Assembly: GCA_015680685.1 (NCBI GenBank)
Contig: MNCI01014752.1
Location: forward strand, 70,322-134,321
DNA length: 64,000 bases
Reading direction: 5' to 3'
Source of the DNA: Gnetum montanum
Lineage: Eukaryota > Streptophyta > Gnetopsida > Gnetales > Gnetaceae
Part shown: positions 54,101-64,000 of the stretch, piece after piece
Layout: every line of letters begins with the position of its first letter
Position numbering within the stretch: the first letter of the stretch is position 1
The notes under the pieces: model-generated
Told to the model about the DNA's origin: nothing
The model's input: the letters and a program-made list of their open reading frames with translations, nothing else
Databases searched by the model: none
Made by a program: the position numbers and the translations under genes

Positions 54101-55990
54101 ATGTATTCTACTCACAAGAGTGCTTCTTCACCCAAGTCTAATGGAGATCATTAGCCGATGCCTCAACAAGATCAAGTGGTATATGCTCATCTTGATGAGT
54201 ATGTACCTAATTTCACCTTCATCCTACATCAAGATGAATAGCTATAGTGGCATGACATGAAGGGAAACATTGTGTTGTTGCTTGATCAATCCATTCCTAC
54301 AATGATCCAACAAATGCTTATACGATGGGGTCTCCAAAAATGTCATGCTAAGTGTGTTGTGCAAGATACTAATGTTAAGGATTATCATCCCACTAAGGAA
54401 CAACATCTACAAGATTAACAACTAGAATAATGTTATGAATTTGCAAAGGGAAAAGGATTTATTGATTCCCCATTCTTGCTATACCAAAAAGATGGTGGCA
54501 AACCCTTCTTTGGGGGTTTCCCATTTAGTGAAATTCCTCTCTTTGGCTTTGGTGAAGGAGGTCAAATTTAGAACCTGTGGTCCACAATTTACAATCTTGG
54601 TTCAAGTAAGAATGGATTCAATAATAAAGAAGGATTCAATGAGGAAAGCCAAGGTAGGAGTGCAAACAATAAACAAGATCATGATCATGGCCATGATCAC
54701 CAAAGAGGTGGTAGTAAGCATTGAAATGGTGCTAGTCCCAAGGACACTCATCAAAGAAGCAGAGAACTAGTACCATTCCTTAGAGATAGAATCTATTAGA
54801 TGATGGAGTACCATGCTTAAATTATTTAATGATAAATATCATACATACTCCAGAGTGTCCAACTTGAGAAGGCAAATCCAAGGATGGAAACAAAGAATAC
54901 ATGAACCTTAGATGCAGCCATTGGTCGATACTACTCCTTATGCACAAATGTCCTAGCCATGGTTATTCTCAATTGGATCAACTTCACTACATTGTAGATG
55001 GGTTTGGATTAGAAACAAGGAGAACCCTTGGCATTTATGCCCAAGGGAAACTTTCATAATTAAACACTTGTTAGATACAAAGACTAATTGAGCAGGTAGC
55101 TAAAGAGGAGGGTGAATTAAGAAAAAGAGAAAGTGCTAAAGAATATAACCACAATCCTTCCCTTTGCAAGAGGAAGGTTCAATTATATGATAGTGAGGAA
55201 AAATCCATACTTGATGAGGTGGTGAATAGGAAAACCTTGCCACTACAAAAATTTCAATATGAAATTATGGCCAAGGTTGATCAATTATGGGACTCCATGA
55301 ATAGAAAATTTCAAGTTGTCCTAAAATTGTTGAAAAGTCTAAAGAAAAAGGTAGTGATCATGAGCACAGAAGGCATAAGGAAGTTGAATGTGCCTATGAA
55401 AAAGGTAAGGGCAAGATTGTTGCAATAGAAGAAGTTGCAGAAAGTGAATTAGATAATGATGGTGGATGTGACATCTACCAGTATGAACATCCTAAGGGAT
55501 GTTGCCCCATAGTGTCACCTTTACAAGGGTCTGGGATGTATGTTTTGAATCCATGATTAGCATAAAGGCAAACATCCAGAAGATTACCTTACCCTCAAAG
55601 TAATTTTATGTAGTTCCACTAGCAACAACAATATTATCTAAGTGGAACTCCACTGCAATCATATGAGCAGTATCAACAATGGCAGTAACTACAATCATGG
55701 GTGCTGGCACCACCAACGTAGCAATACCCTTACAGACAACCTAATCCATATGGGTACTATATTTAGCAACCCTTGTCTCCACGTGATTCTTCCAATCATG
55801 TTTCTAGTTTCCAATCTCACTACCATCCTTTTGATTATTATCAAACTCATTCTCCACATGAAAGAAGGGATGCCACATTTTATTGTTACCCCCCTCCTAT
55901 TCCTACACATGTTCCTTCTTCAACCACACAACTACTACCTACTCCAACTATGTAGGATGAACTACTAGCTCAACCGTAACAATGCAACAC
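54101..55990 (+). pseudogene. Gag
   Basis: ATG at 54101 opens MYSTHKSASSPKSNGDH. After a stop come VVYAHLDEYVPNFTFILHQD, NIVLLLDQSIPTMIQQMLI and KDYHPTKEQHLQD. Further on are PRTLIKEAE, SNLRRQIQGWKQR, EHPKGCCPIVS (about 55485-55520) and the Pro/Tyr-rich spacer. It is the same protein as the gag at 20791-23158, with more than ten stops. It has no CCHC knuckle; HPKGCCP is conserved. Confidence 0.8.
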
Positions 55991-56179
55991 TACTAGGGTC
56001 ATTAAACTACAACCGGTTCATCAATCGACTAAGTCGAATACTTGATTAAAGAAAAGACCTTTCTTTTGATCCCATAGTCCACTTAAGCTCTCAAATAGAC
56101 CTATGGTTGAGAACCTTGTTCCTCCATCTTCCTTTGTATCAAATTTTTTTGAGTCTCCTTCAAACCAAACAACATCTAG

Positions 56180-56700
56180 AATCCATACTATGATGCTTAC
56201 TCACACTGTATTTGATTGGATCTATGCTAGAAACCTTCCCAGAAATTAGCTGATCCTAGAAGTCTTCTCATTTATTTGCAGATTTCTAGGAATGAATCAT
56301 GCAAATCTCTTCTTGACTTAGGTTTTAGTGTCAATTTAATTTCTCATGATATGTACACTACATGGAACCTACCTCCTCTCAAGAAGAGAAATATCAAATT
56401 AGAATTGGTAGACCAGTTCATCACTATTCCATTAGGACTAGTAGAAGACATTATGACCATTGTCTGTGGATGGTCCTATCCTACTAATTTCCTAGCGAGC
56501 AAGGTGGAGAAATACAGAAGGGATTTTTCAATCATCATGGAAAGGACATGGCTTAGCACTGTTGATGCAAGTATGGACATCAAAGATCTTTCCTTGGAAA
56601 TATCCAAAGAAAATGCATTCAGAAAGATAGAGAAGAAGTGAGTTCCATGCATTGCATATAGTAATACAGGGTGCAATTATGTGTAGAAACTCTGGGCTAT
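56180..56700 (+). pseudogene. Aspartic protease
   Basis: A 121-codon open stretch (56276-56641) reads CKSLLDLGFSVNLISHDMYT, LKKRNIKLELVDQFITIPLG, DFSIIMERTWLSTVDASMDI and LSLEISKENAFRKIEKK. Active-site DSG is changed to DLG and IIMGR to IIMER. Inactive, but the fold motifs are in order. Confidence 0.8.
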
Positions 56701-56799
56701 GAAATAAGCATCTATCTATGCATGCAAGTAGTGTGCACTAGAAGCAAAAATTCAAAGGTGTTTATATGTAGTAGACATAAAACAGGAGGACACCTAGCG

Positions 56800-57955
56800 G
56801 TTGAGCACTAATTCTGAGAGTAGCACACTTTGCATGGAACCAACTGAGAGCCTAACATGCACATATGTTGTAGGCATGGATGAATTAGAACAAGTTCATC
56901 ACCAACTCTCTAATGATTCAAATGATGATACTTATTGGGGAGAGTTGGATATTCCTAAAAATTTTAAGCAAGAGCCGCTTAAACTAAAAATGCTACCAGT
57001 TGGAATGGAATATGTGTTTTTTAAAAACTGGGAAACTAATCATAATCAATGCAAATCTTGCTCTAGAATAGAAAAAGATGTTGTTGAATGTGGTTAAAAA
57101 ATGGTTAGTAGCTTTTGCTTGGTCATATCTTGAACTCATAGGGATTGATCCTAGGATATGCCAACATCATATCTACATTGATCTTGCCATGAAGCCAAAG
57201 AGATAGCCATAGAGGCAATTGAATCCCAAAATGAAGCAAATCATCAAAGAGGAAATCAAACAACTCCTCAAGGCAGGGTTCATTTATCTCATTATGAATA
57301 GTGAGTGGGTTAGTCCACTCATGTTGTGCCAAAGAAAGGAGGCAAGTGGTGGGTCTGCATTAATTTTTGGCTATTGAATATGGCAACATTTAAGGATCAT
57401 TTTCCATTGCCATTTGTTGATTAGGTGTTAGACATAATATCTGGGCATTGCTATTATAGTTTTCTAGATGGTTATACCAGTTATAACCAAATTCAAATTG
57501 CACCAGAGGACTAGGCAAAGACAACATTCATGAGTCCTTGGGGGACTTTTGCATATCGCAAGATGCCATTTGATCCATGCAATGCTCCTGCTACATTCCA
57601 ACACCTAGTCATGAAGTCTTCATGGATGACTTTTCCACTTATGAAGCTACATTTGGGTAAGCCTTGGATCACCTTGAGCAAGTTCTAAAATGATGTGTTG
57701 AAACCAACATGTAACTCAATTGGTCAAAAAGCCACCTAATAGTCTAGGAAGGCATTGTATTGGGGCATAGAATATCACAAGAAAAAATTGAGGTAGACCT
57801 TGAGAAAATAAGGGTCATCCAAGGAATAACTCGCCAACCAAAAACTGTCAAAGATGTTCAATCATTCTTTGGACATACTATTTACTATGGGTGATTCATA
57901 GAGAATTTCTCTAAGATCACAAGGTTGTTGGTGGAACTGACACAGAAAGATGCTC
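56800..57955 (+). pseudogene. Reverse transcriptase
   Basis: It begins with MEPTESLTCTYVVGMDELEQ and ELDIPKNFKQEPLKLKMLPV (GMEYVFF). Then come the fingers (HVVPKKGGKWWVCINFWLLN), the palm AFKDHFPLPFVD-type segment, and FLDGYTSYNQIQIAPED, in which the first catalytic Asp of LDGYSGYNQI is kept. PWGTFAYRKMPFDPCNAPAT and FQHLVMK follow, then FMDDFSTYEATFG after a deletion of several codons. The FMDD motif is intact, but the frame is broken on both sides. Confidence 0.8.
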
Positions 57956-58425
57956 CATTTTTCTAGACCATGGAATGTGAAAAAGCATTTCAACAACTAA
58001 AAGAGAAACTTGTAGAAACTCCAATTCTACAAGCACCTAACTAGTCCAAACCATTTCATGTCATGAAGGATGCATCAAATTATGCCTTAGGGGCCATGCT
58101 TATGCAGATGGACAATAAGAAAATTCCATACTAGATCCACTGTGCTAGCTAAAGCATTATGGGTGCACAATTAAACTACACACTACAAAAAAAGAATTGA
58201 TGGTAGTGGTGTTTACTCTAAAGAAGTTTAGGTATTATGTGCTTGGATACAAGGTGTTTATGCACATGGATCATAATGCCATCTACTTCCTAATGAACAA
58301 GCTAATGGTGAGCCCTTGTGTCATACAGTGGTTGGTGATCTTGCAAGAATTTGATCTTAAGATGGTAGATTGAAAGGGCATTGAGAATGTGGTTGTTGAT
58401 CACTTGTCTCAGTTATGATGGGAAA
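57956..58425 (+). pseudogene. RNase H
   Basis: In shifting frames it reads EKAFQQLKEKLVETPILQA, PFHVMKDASNYALGAMLMQM, then MGAQLNY, KKELMVVVFTLKKFRYYVLG and YKVFMHMDHNAIYFLMNK. DASxYALGAxLxQ, KKEL and HMDHxAI carry the RNase H catalytic positions Asp, Glu and Asp. Several stops. Confidence 0.75.
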
Positions 58426-58429
58426 ACAA

Positions 58430-59760
58430 AGAGGAAGAAAATCCACTATCTGATATGTTTCCTGATAAACTCCTCTTTGCTGAGGCTATAATTGAATAAT
58501 TTCCCAATGAGCCTAATTGCTATGATGGCATTCTCACCTATCTTCTCACCCAAGAGATGCCACAAAGATTGGATGACTGAAAGGAATAGTAGTGTCTTCA
58601 CCAAGTAAAATACTTCATGGAGATCAATGGGCATCTTTACAAGGTGTGTATCGATCGCTTGGTTCATTGGTGTGTCCCTGATGCTGATCAACTACATGTC
58701 CTCCAAGATGCTCATGAAGGTTTTTGTGGAGGAAACTATGCTAGGATATGTATGACCATTAAAATCCTGATGGTAAGGTACTGTTAGCCAATACTCGTCA
58801 AGGATGCTTACCATTACATCTGCTCTTGTGAACAATGCCAACAAGATGGTCAAATGACTACTCGAATGAAGGGACCTCAACAATGGATTCAACCACTAGA
58901 ATCCTTCGACATCTAGGGCATTAATTTCATGGATCCCATCACATCCATGTCAAATGGAAAGGCATACATCATAGTCACTATTGACTATTATATGAAATGG
59001 GTAGCAGCAACAACTGTCATCAACTATACATCTTCTCCTATTGCTCGGTTTGTATAACAAAATGTTGTAAATAGGTTTGATGTGCCATGTGCATTAATTT
59101 CTAATAATGGAATTGACTTTATAGGTGCTACTTTTCAGAAGCTCATGCAATGCTTGGGGGTTGAACATAAACTCACAACACCCTATCACCCCCAAGCCAA
59201 TGGTCAAGCTAAGGTTATCAATAGGGAAATCACAAGGATTCTAATAAGAACTGTTAGCAAATATAGGAAATACCAGAGCACAAAACTCAACAATGCCCTT
59301 TGGGCCTACCGCTCAACATGAAAACTTCCTATAGGCTATTCTCCCTATATGCTTGTGTATGAAAAATTACCAATACTTCCTATTCAATCCAAGCTCCATA
59401 CACTTTCAATAGCTTGTGAGCTCAACCTTGACTTAAGTCTGACACAAAAAGAAAGACTAATGAATCTCAATCTACTAGATGAAAACTAATTGATGGCCCT
59501 ATCATCTAACAAGTTGCATAATGCCTACACAAAAGGTGCCATGACCTTAAAATCAAAAAAGTCAAATTTCAACCAAGAGATAAGGTTCTCTACTGGAATC
59601 TCACACATGTACCTCAACGAACTAAGTTCCAAATGTTGTGGGAAGGACCTTGGCCATGATGATCTACAAACCTAAAAGCCTAAACAAGAAACAAGTGGTT
59701 AACATCCAATAAGTCAAACCTTTCCATGAGCATAAGCTAGCTAATACAACAAACGCCTCA
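58430..59760 (+). pseudogene. Integrase
   Basis: The HHCC zinc-binding part (HEGFCGGNYARICMT, with DAYHYICSCEQCQ) is followed by the core: GINFMDPITSMSNGKAYIIV, TIDYYMKWVAATTVI, CALISNNGIDFIGATFQKLM, CLGVEHKLTTPYHPQANGQA and KVINREITRIL. The first Asp (IDYY) and the Glu (NREI) survive. The second Asp is changed to Asn (SNNG for SDNG). The tail LWAYRST is kept but the C-terminal module is degraded. Inactive. Confidence 0.85.
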
Positions 59761-61880
59761 TTGAATGGACAACCATGCTCCATATTTCAAGTCTCCTCCT
59801 TTCAACTTAGTTGTGGGGGAGATAGCCACCCATGCTAAACATATAAGTGGCTCCTCAGTTTTTCATCTTTTTGATTTACACATGTTTTGTTTTACACATT
59901 CTTTATTTTACATCTTCTTGTTTTCATGTTATTAATCTTTTCTAATTTTTGTTTTGCACCATCGTTAGTACATTTGCTATTTCTTGAATATTTTACACTT
60001 TATTTTATATTTTTTCTTTTATTTTGGTATGATTTTCAAACTTTTTGTTAATAAGTGCCATGCACATTGGTAATGCATTGCTTGATGGTGGTATGTACTA
60101 TTTTATAATTTAATTGCTGGTACCTAGATTTTGGCTTTGAATGTTGTTACAAATGATTAGGACATGGTTTCTTTTTCATGTAACAGGTAGTGAGTCCACA
60201 ACATCTATCCATTCCCAAGCTTTATGGTTTTCCTTGTTCTAGAAACGTGTAGTCCCCTTTTCATTAACAAAAATTTAATAAATTTGTGACTTTGATAGTT
60301 TCTAGAATTGAAAAGGATTCAAAGGTTTGAAAATTATGTGACTTCAAGGGGATTTGGTATTCTTTGTGCCTTTCTATTTGCCTAGGTGCATGTGTGTTTT
60401 CATGGATTTATTACCGTTCTATGTCGACCAATAAAAAAAAGTTGAATGAGTCTTTGCATGGAGTGGTTCTCATAAAAAAATTATTAGAATTTAAAGCACA
60501 CCCCTTAGAAAAAATAAATGCATACATCTTTGCATGGTGTGGTTCCCATTTCAAAAAAAATGATGGAAATTCAAAGCATGTCCCTTAGACAAAAACACAT
60601 AGGTCTTTGCATGGTGTGGTTCCCATTTCAAAAAAAATGATGGAAATTCAAAGCACATCCCTTAAACAAAATAAATAGCCTACAAGCACTAGTTATGGGA
60701 CTAGAAAGACATGTTACCCATGCCTAAAAGTCCCCTCTAACTAAGGCCCTTCCTCACTTCCTAGTTCTCTTTTCTTCTTTAATAAGGAATGGTTGCTGTT
60801 TTGTGGGAGCACTTTTGTGTCTCAGGGGAATGGATTGGTCTTAAAATGGTGATGCAAAGTCACTGAATGAGGTTTGTTTTTTCTGGACTAATGATGGATC
60901 CTATTAATTCATTTAACCATACAATTCACAAGGAACTTCATGTGAGCTTAATCAGGAACTCCATTCCACTCTCTCTGTCATTCATCTATGCTTTCCATGT
61001 CTTACCTCACTACTAGTTTCATGTTCTTGTTCGATGTCCTGGTTTGATGTGTTGAAATTCTTAGGTAGTTTCTTTTGGATTTTTGTACTTAACCTTCTAT
61101 AACCATTAATCATCCATGAAGCCCACAGACTCTTTGGTTTGAAGTTATGCAAGGGCGTAAAAGGCATGTGCTTGCTTTGGGAAGGACCCACTTGCATATC
61201 TTTTGGTCAGGTTAGTTAAGTCCTTTACCCTTAGACACTCTTACAATCAAATCCTTTTATTTACCTCATCACTAACATCCATTGTGCACACCTTCACAAC
61301 ATTTTTTAGTAAACTTTCCTTTTTATTGTTGTGAATTCTTACACTTACTTTAAATATTTTCTTATGTAGAACTTTTTCAAATTTAATGGACTACTTATCT
61401 ATTTTACCCTATTTGTTAGCCTTTCTGCTAACACTCTTAAAGAAATCAATCTACCACAATCACAACCTAGCTGAGTGTAACCACTAACGAGACAAGAATT
61501 TAACAACTATCTATTACACATTGCATACTAATTCATAATTCTTTTGTGATTACAATGGGAAGCATGCATTGGAAGTGGGACTATCTTCACCAAGGATGAT
61601 GTAGTAGTACCACAAGATGAGGACTGTTCATGATCATTGGATCTTCTCTCTCACTCTTCAGCTACCGAGAGGCATTGGATGTCAGTTTTATCCAAGTTGT
61701 TTCCTTCTCTTATCATGAACACCTAATTTTGTGAAAGATAGTAACTCTGTACACTTGGGAACTCAAAGTTTGTTTGTTCCATCTAAGTCAATTTGTATGT
61801 CAGTCAATAATCCCATACCTTTCCAATATTTTGTAAGAAACTTGTTCCTCCTCTTCTTCAATCAAGAACAAGTTTTCATT
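59761..61880 (+). other. 3' tail: noncoding, with conserved blocks
   Basis: Starts with the end-of-pol block GTTGTGGGGGAGATAGCCACC, a T-rich TTTTACACATT stretch, three tandem repeat units (60451-60680), the CCCTCTAACTAAGGCCC block near 60730 and GGGAAGGACCCACTTGC near 61180. The coding block seen in the other tails is not recognisable here. Confidence 0.6.
60451..60680 (+). repeat. Three tandem units of the family 3' UTR repeat
   Basis: Units of about 76-77 bp start at 60451, 60527 and 60604, each from TCTTTGCATGG to CACATCCCTTA. The last two units are nearly identical, so the amplification is recent. Confidence 0.85.
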
Positions 61881-61881
61881 C

Positions 61882-61894
61882 AGTCGTAGGGGTA
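61882..61894 (+). other. Polypurine tract
   Basis: AGTCGTAGGGGTA, directly before the LTR start at 61895. Confidence 0.7.
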
Positions 61895-62800
61895 TGATGA
61901 ATCATGTTTTTGCATGCTTCGATATCGGATACCCAATATTAGAGCCTCAACATCAGGTACCTGATGTTGAAGCCCACAATGCAATGTCGAATATCCAATA
62001 TCGTACCCGATGTTGAAGCCCACAACACAATGTTGAATATCCAATATCGTGGGGTATATGCCAGCCTATAAATACAGTGCTTGGGCTCATGATTTTCATA
62101 TCAATTTTTTTCATAGTTATCAAAGCTCTTAAAATTTATTTTCTGTAGAGTTAGAATGTTTTCTGAGTGTCTATAGTAGGAGTTTGAGTGTGTACATATC
62201 TGTGTTCAAACATTGATGTACCTAAGTGTAGTAGTGTGATGAGAATAAAAGCAAACCCTTTTGATAATTCTTGCAACACTAAGAATAGATTAATATATCC
62301 TTTAATGAACTTTACTTTTATGCTCTTTACTTTAATGCATTTAAATTAAGCAATTAATTTTTAGTTGTTAATGAACACAAGCATGACCACTTTGAGCATA
62401 CCTATAGTGCCTGGTAACCTAGCAACGCTTAACATTTGGTAGCCCAATAACACTATATGTGTTCAAGATATGTCTAGGAAAGTGGAATGGGTCCTTGTGT
62501 TAGTTTAGATAGGTAGTAAATGAATTAGATCTTAAATTATTCTAGCTTTCATTCTTGTTGTAGGTGATTAAAATTATAAAACATAAAATGACAAAAATCA
62601 TGTACCTCAATTACACTTAAACCATACCCTTGAGCTTCACAAGTGTAGTTGGGAAGACAGTAGACTTTCTCAATGCCCATTTCACTTCCTAAAGGAACTA
62701 GTGCATTGGAGAACTATAAGTCCACATAGTTCAATAGGATTGTGCTTAAACACCTTAGTGCTTCATATGGTTGGATGTAGGGGCACCTCGCCACTCATCA
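61895..62800 (+). repeat. 3' LTR (906 bp)
   Basis: Same edges as the 5' LTR. It is about 59 bp longer because a segment around 61950-62045 (GATGTTGAAGCCCACAA, then AATATCCAATATCG) is present as a tandem duplicate. Confidence 0.9.
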
Positions 62801-62805
62801 CTAGA
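62801..62805. repeat. Target site duplication CTAGA, right copy
   Basis: Identical to 53089-53093. Confidence 0.9.
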
Positions 62806-63189
62806 GATACCTATAATTGCATTCACAATTTTTGGAGAGATCTCAACAATAATTACCCCAATAATTGATGTAAATGCCCCAACAATAGCATCAAAGATAA
62901 CAATATTATAATAGAATTCCCTAATTAACACATGAGGGACAAGAAAATTCATGGAAATGAAAGTGGTCTAGTGCAAAAGCTTGAAGTAGTCTAACAAAGC
63001 TTGTTGTCTATGAATTGGAAAAGCAAGATAATGCTAAGAAATGATAGTAGTAGTTTGAGTTGCCTCAAACCTATGATGGGTGATTATGCTTCAAAATTGA
63101 GGTGTGTAAGAAGGTAGCACACTACTAGAACTTCCTCTTGAGTGTTTCTTAAGTGGTTCCCTAGACATTCCAATCTTCTTGTGGGCCAT
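62806..63189 (-). pseudogene. 'Putative plant transposon protein'-like ORF, N-terminal part
   Basis: An ATG at 63189 opens MAHKKIGMSREPLKKHSRGS. After a few stops come FPIHRQQALLDYFKLL, then FLVPHVLIREFYYNIVIFDA, GAFTSIIGVIIVEISPKIVN and AIIGIS, where the inserted element begins. The phrase VREFYxNxxxxxx...V.G..VxxSxxxIxxxLGIS is the hallmark of the plant 'putative plant transposon protein' domain. The continuation is at 51990-53088. Its role in the parent retroelement is unknown. Confidence 0.55.
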
Positions 63190-63860
63190 CTTTGACAAAA
63201 ATCATTGCAAATGATGGAGCCCTAGTCATCTCTATGGGGTGGATATGAAGGAATACAAAAAAATAAAGGTTTCGTCCTTTATAATAGTGGAAAAATAAGG
63301 GCTTTGAATGAAAAAGAAGACATCATTTATGACAAGAAGACATCTTTTTTTCATGTTAAAGTTATAGTAGATGTCTTTTACTCATAGAAGACATCTTGCC
63401 TATAACACTTAAAAAAAATAAGAAAGATGTCTTTGGTCTTTTGAAGATTTCTTTCTAGAGACATCTTTCATTTCAAAAAGACATCTTTTGTCAAAAATAG
63501 GATGAATTTTGGGAAAGGCTACTAGTGGACTATAGTCTTAATAAAAGCTTGAAAACAAATGAAAACTTACCTTTACCTACCTATTATACTACCAAAAAGT
63601 GATGAAGCTTAGAGAACTAGAGAATGGGTTTCCTCTTTTAAGGATTCTCCTCTCAACTGAACTTCTCCAATGTCCAAGGCATGACTTCCTCTTATGAATT
63701 TTTTGGTGAGGATGTCCTAATTCCCTTAGTTCTATCATTTAATTCTTCATTCTTTTTTTATTATTTTGGTATTTTGAGTTGACATTCGTTGATCCTGCAT
63801 AAAACCCTTTCTCAATGCACTTTGATATAATCAAGGAGTCTTGTGATATGACTAGGTACT
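63190..63860. other. Noncoding; AAGACATCTT-rich stretch
   Basis: Between about 63310 and 63500 AAGACATCTT or AAGATGTCTT occurs about eight times on both strands, at 20-40-base spacing. No gene seen. Confidence 0.5.
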
Positions 63861-63869
63861 CATATGATA

Positions 63870-64000
63870 AAACTTTAAATTGTACTTCCATTGTTTATGC
63901 GTAATCTTATTGCAATTATAACATCTAACTCTCCTATTGTAGAAAAAGTGATTAGAATGATCAAACCTTTGAGGAGTTTGTTGATAGATTGGAGCTTCTT
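63870..64000 (-). pseudogene. Gag zinc-knuckle fragment of another retroelement
   Basis: Reading in from the right window edge, the minus strand gives QRFDHSNHFFYNRR then VRCYNCNKITHKQWKYN. This is a CX2CX4HX4C zinc knuckle whose last Cys has become Tyr. Such knuckles follow the capsid domain in copia-type and some gypsy gags. The rest lies outside the window. It is unlike the gags elsewhere here, none of which has a CCHC knuckle. Confidence 0.55.

Larger units (their letters stand above)
53094..62800 (+). mobile_element. Athila-like Ty3/gypsy element, complete structure, dead ORFs
   Basis: The 9.7-kb element has a perfect 5-bp duplication (CTAGA). LTRs at 53094-53940 and 61895-62800 both start TGATRAATCATG and end CACTCATCA. 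A tRNA-Asp-type PBS and an AGTCGTAGGGGTA polypurine tract abut the LTRs. Gag, protease, RT, RNase H and integrase are in the usual Ty3/gypsy order. All ORFs carry stops. It interrupts an older minus-strand ORF, and joining the flanks across one CTAGA restores that frame (GIS-SPNVF). Confidence 0.9.

Noticed and set aside
1-64000. Organellar, bacterial or viral origin of the window
   Set aside because: Plant LTR retrotransposons, SINEs, intron-bearing plant gene relics and microsatellites dominate. No operons, organellar genes or non-retroelement viral genes were seen.

Overview
The window reads as intergenic DNA from a large, repeat-rich, AT-rich plant nuclear genome, most likely a seed plant (species not resolved). 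The evidence is Athila-like and Tat-like Ty3/gypsy retrotransposons, tRNA-derived SINEs, and broken fragments of typical plant gene families: methylesterase, aldo-keto reductase, multicopper oxidase, LRR receptor kinase and U-box/RLCK-type kinase. I see no intact host gene and no intact retrotransposon open reading frame. Nearly every coding stretch carries stops or frameshifts.

Layout. 1-6.6 kb: gene relics on the minus strand (multicopper oxidase, aldo-keto reductase, methylesterase), a GC-rich repetitive patch and a solo LTR. 6.6-11.8 kb: mostly unannotatable AT-rich DNA with a kinase relic, a SINE with a perfect 21-bp target duplication, a LINE-like scrap and a second SINE. 11.85-12.93 kb: an old plus-strand Athila-like RT/RNase H fragment.

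12.9-34.9 kb is a three-level nest. The outermost unit is a minus-strand Athila-like element (3' LTR 12929-13802; tail ORF, RT start, protease, gag). Its protease gene is split by a plus-strand Tat-like element (16405-33503) with LTRs of about 2.7-2.8 kb. Its 5' LTR is in turn split by a gag-protease-only element (17164-24321, duplication AAAGT). The undisturbed 3' LTR keeps the matching empty site. Both long LTRs carry, in antisense, an intron-containing fragment of an LRR receptor-like kinase gene.

34.9-38.6 kb: a second gag-protease-only element, truncated. 38.6-39.5 kb: a plus-strand 5' LTR, PBS and gag start, truncated. 39.5-50.5 kb: a minus-strand Athila-like element with gag, protease, RT, RNase H, integrase and tail region. 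50.5-53.1 and 62.8-64 kb: an older retroelement-derived region with an ORF resembling the 'putative plant transposon protein' family. It is split by a plus-strand Athila-like element (53094-62800) with a perfect CTAGA duplication, tRNA-Asp-type PBS and polypurine tract.

The Athila-like copies share LTR edges (TGATGAG...CATCA type), a PBS matching tRNA-Asp where preserved, and conserved noncoding 3' blocks. The RT/integrase-free copies could only have moved using enzymes from autonomous relatives. One assembly problem is visible: a 433-bp perfect inverted duplicate bounded by single Ns at 23159 and 23593 replaces the gag start, PBS and LTR edge of the element at 17164-24321.
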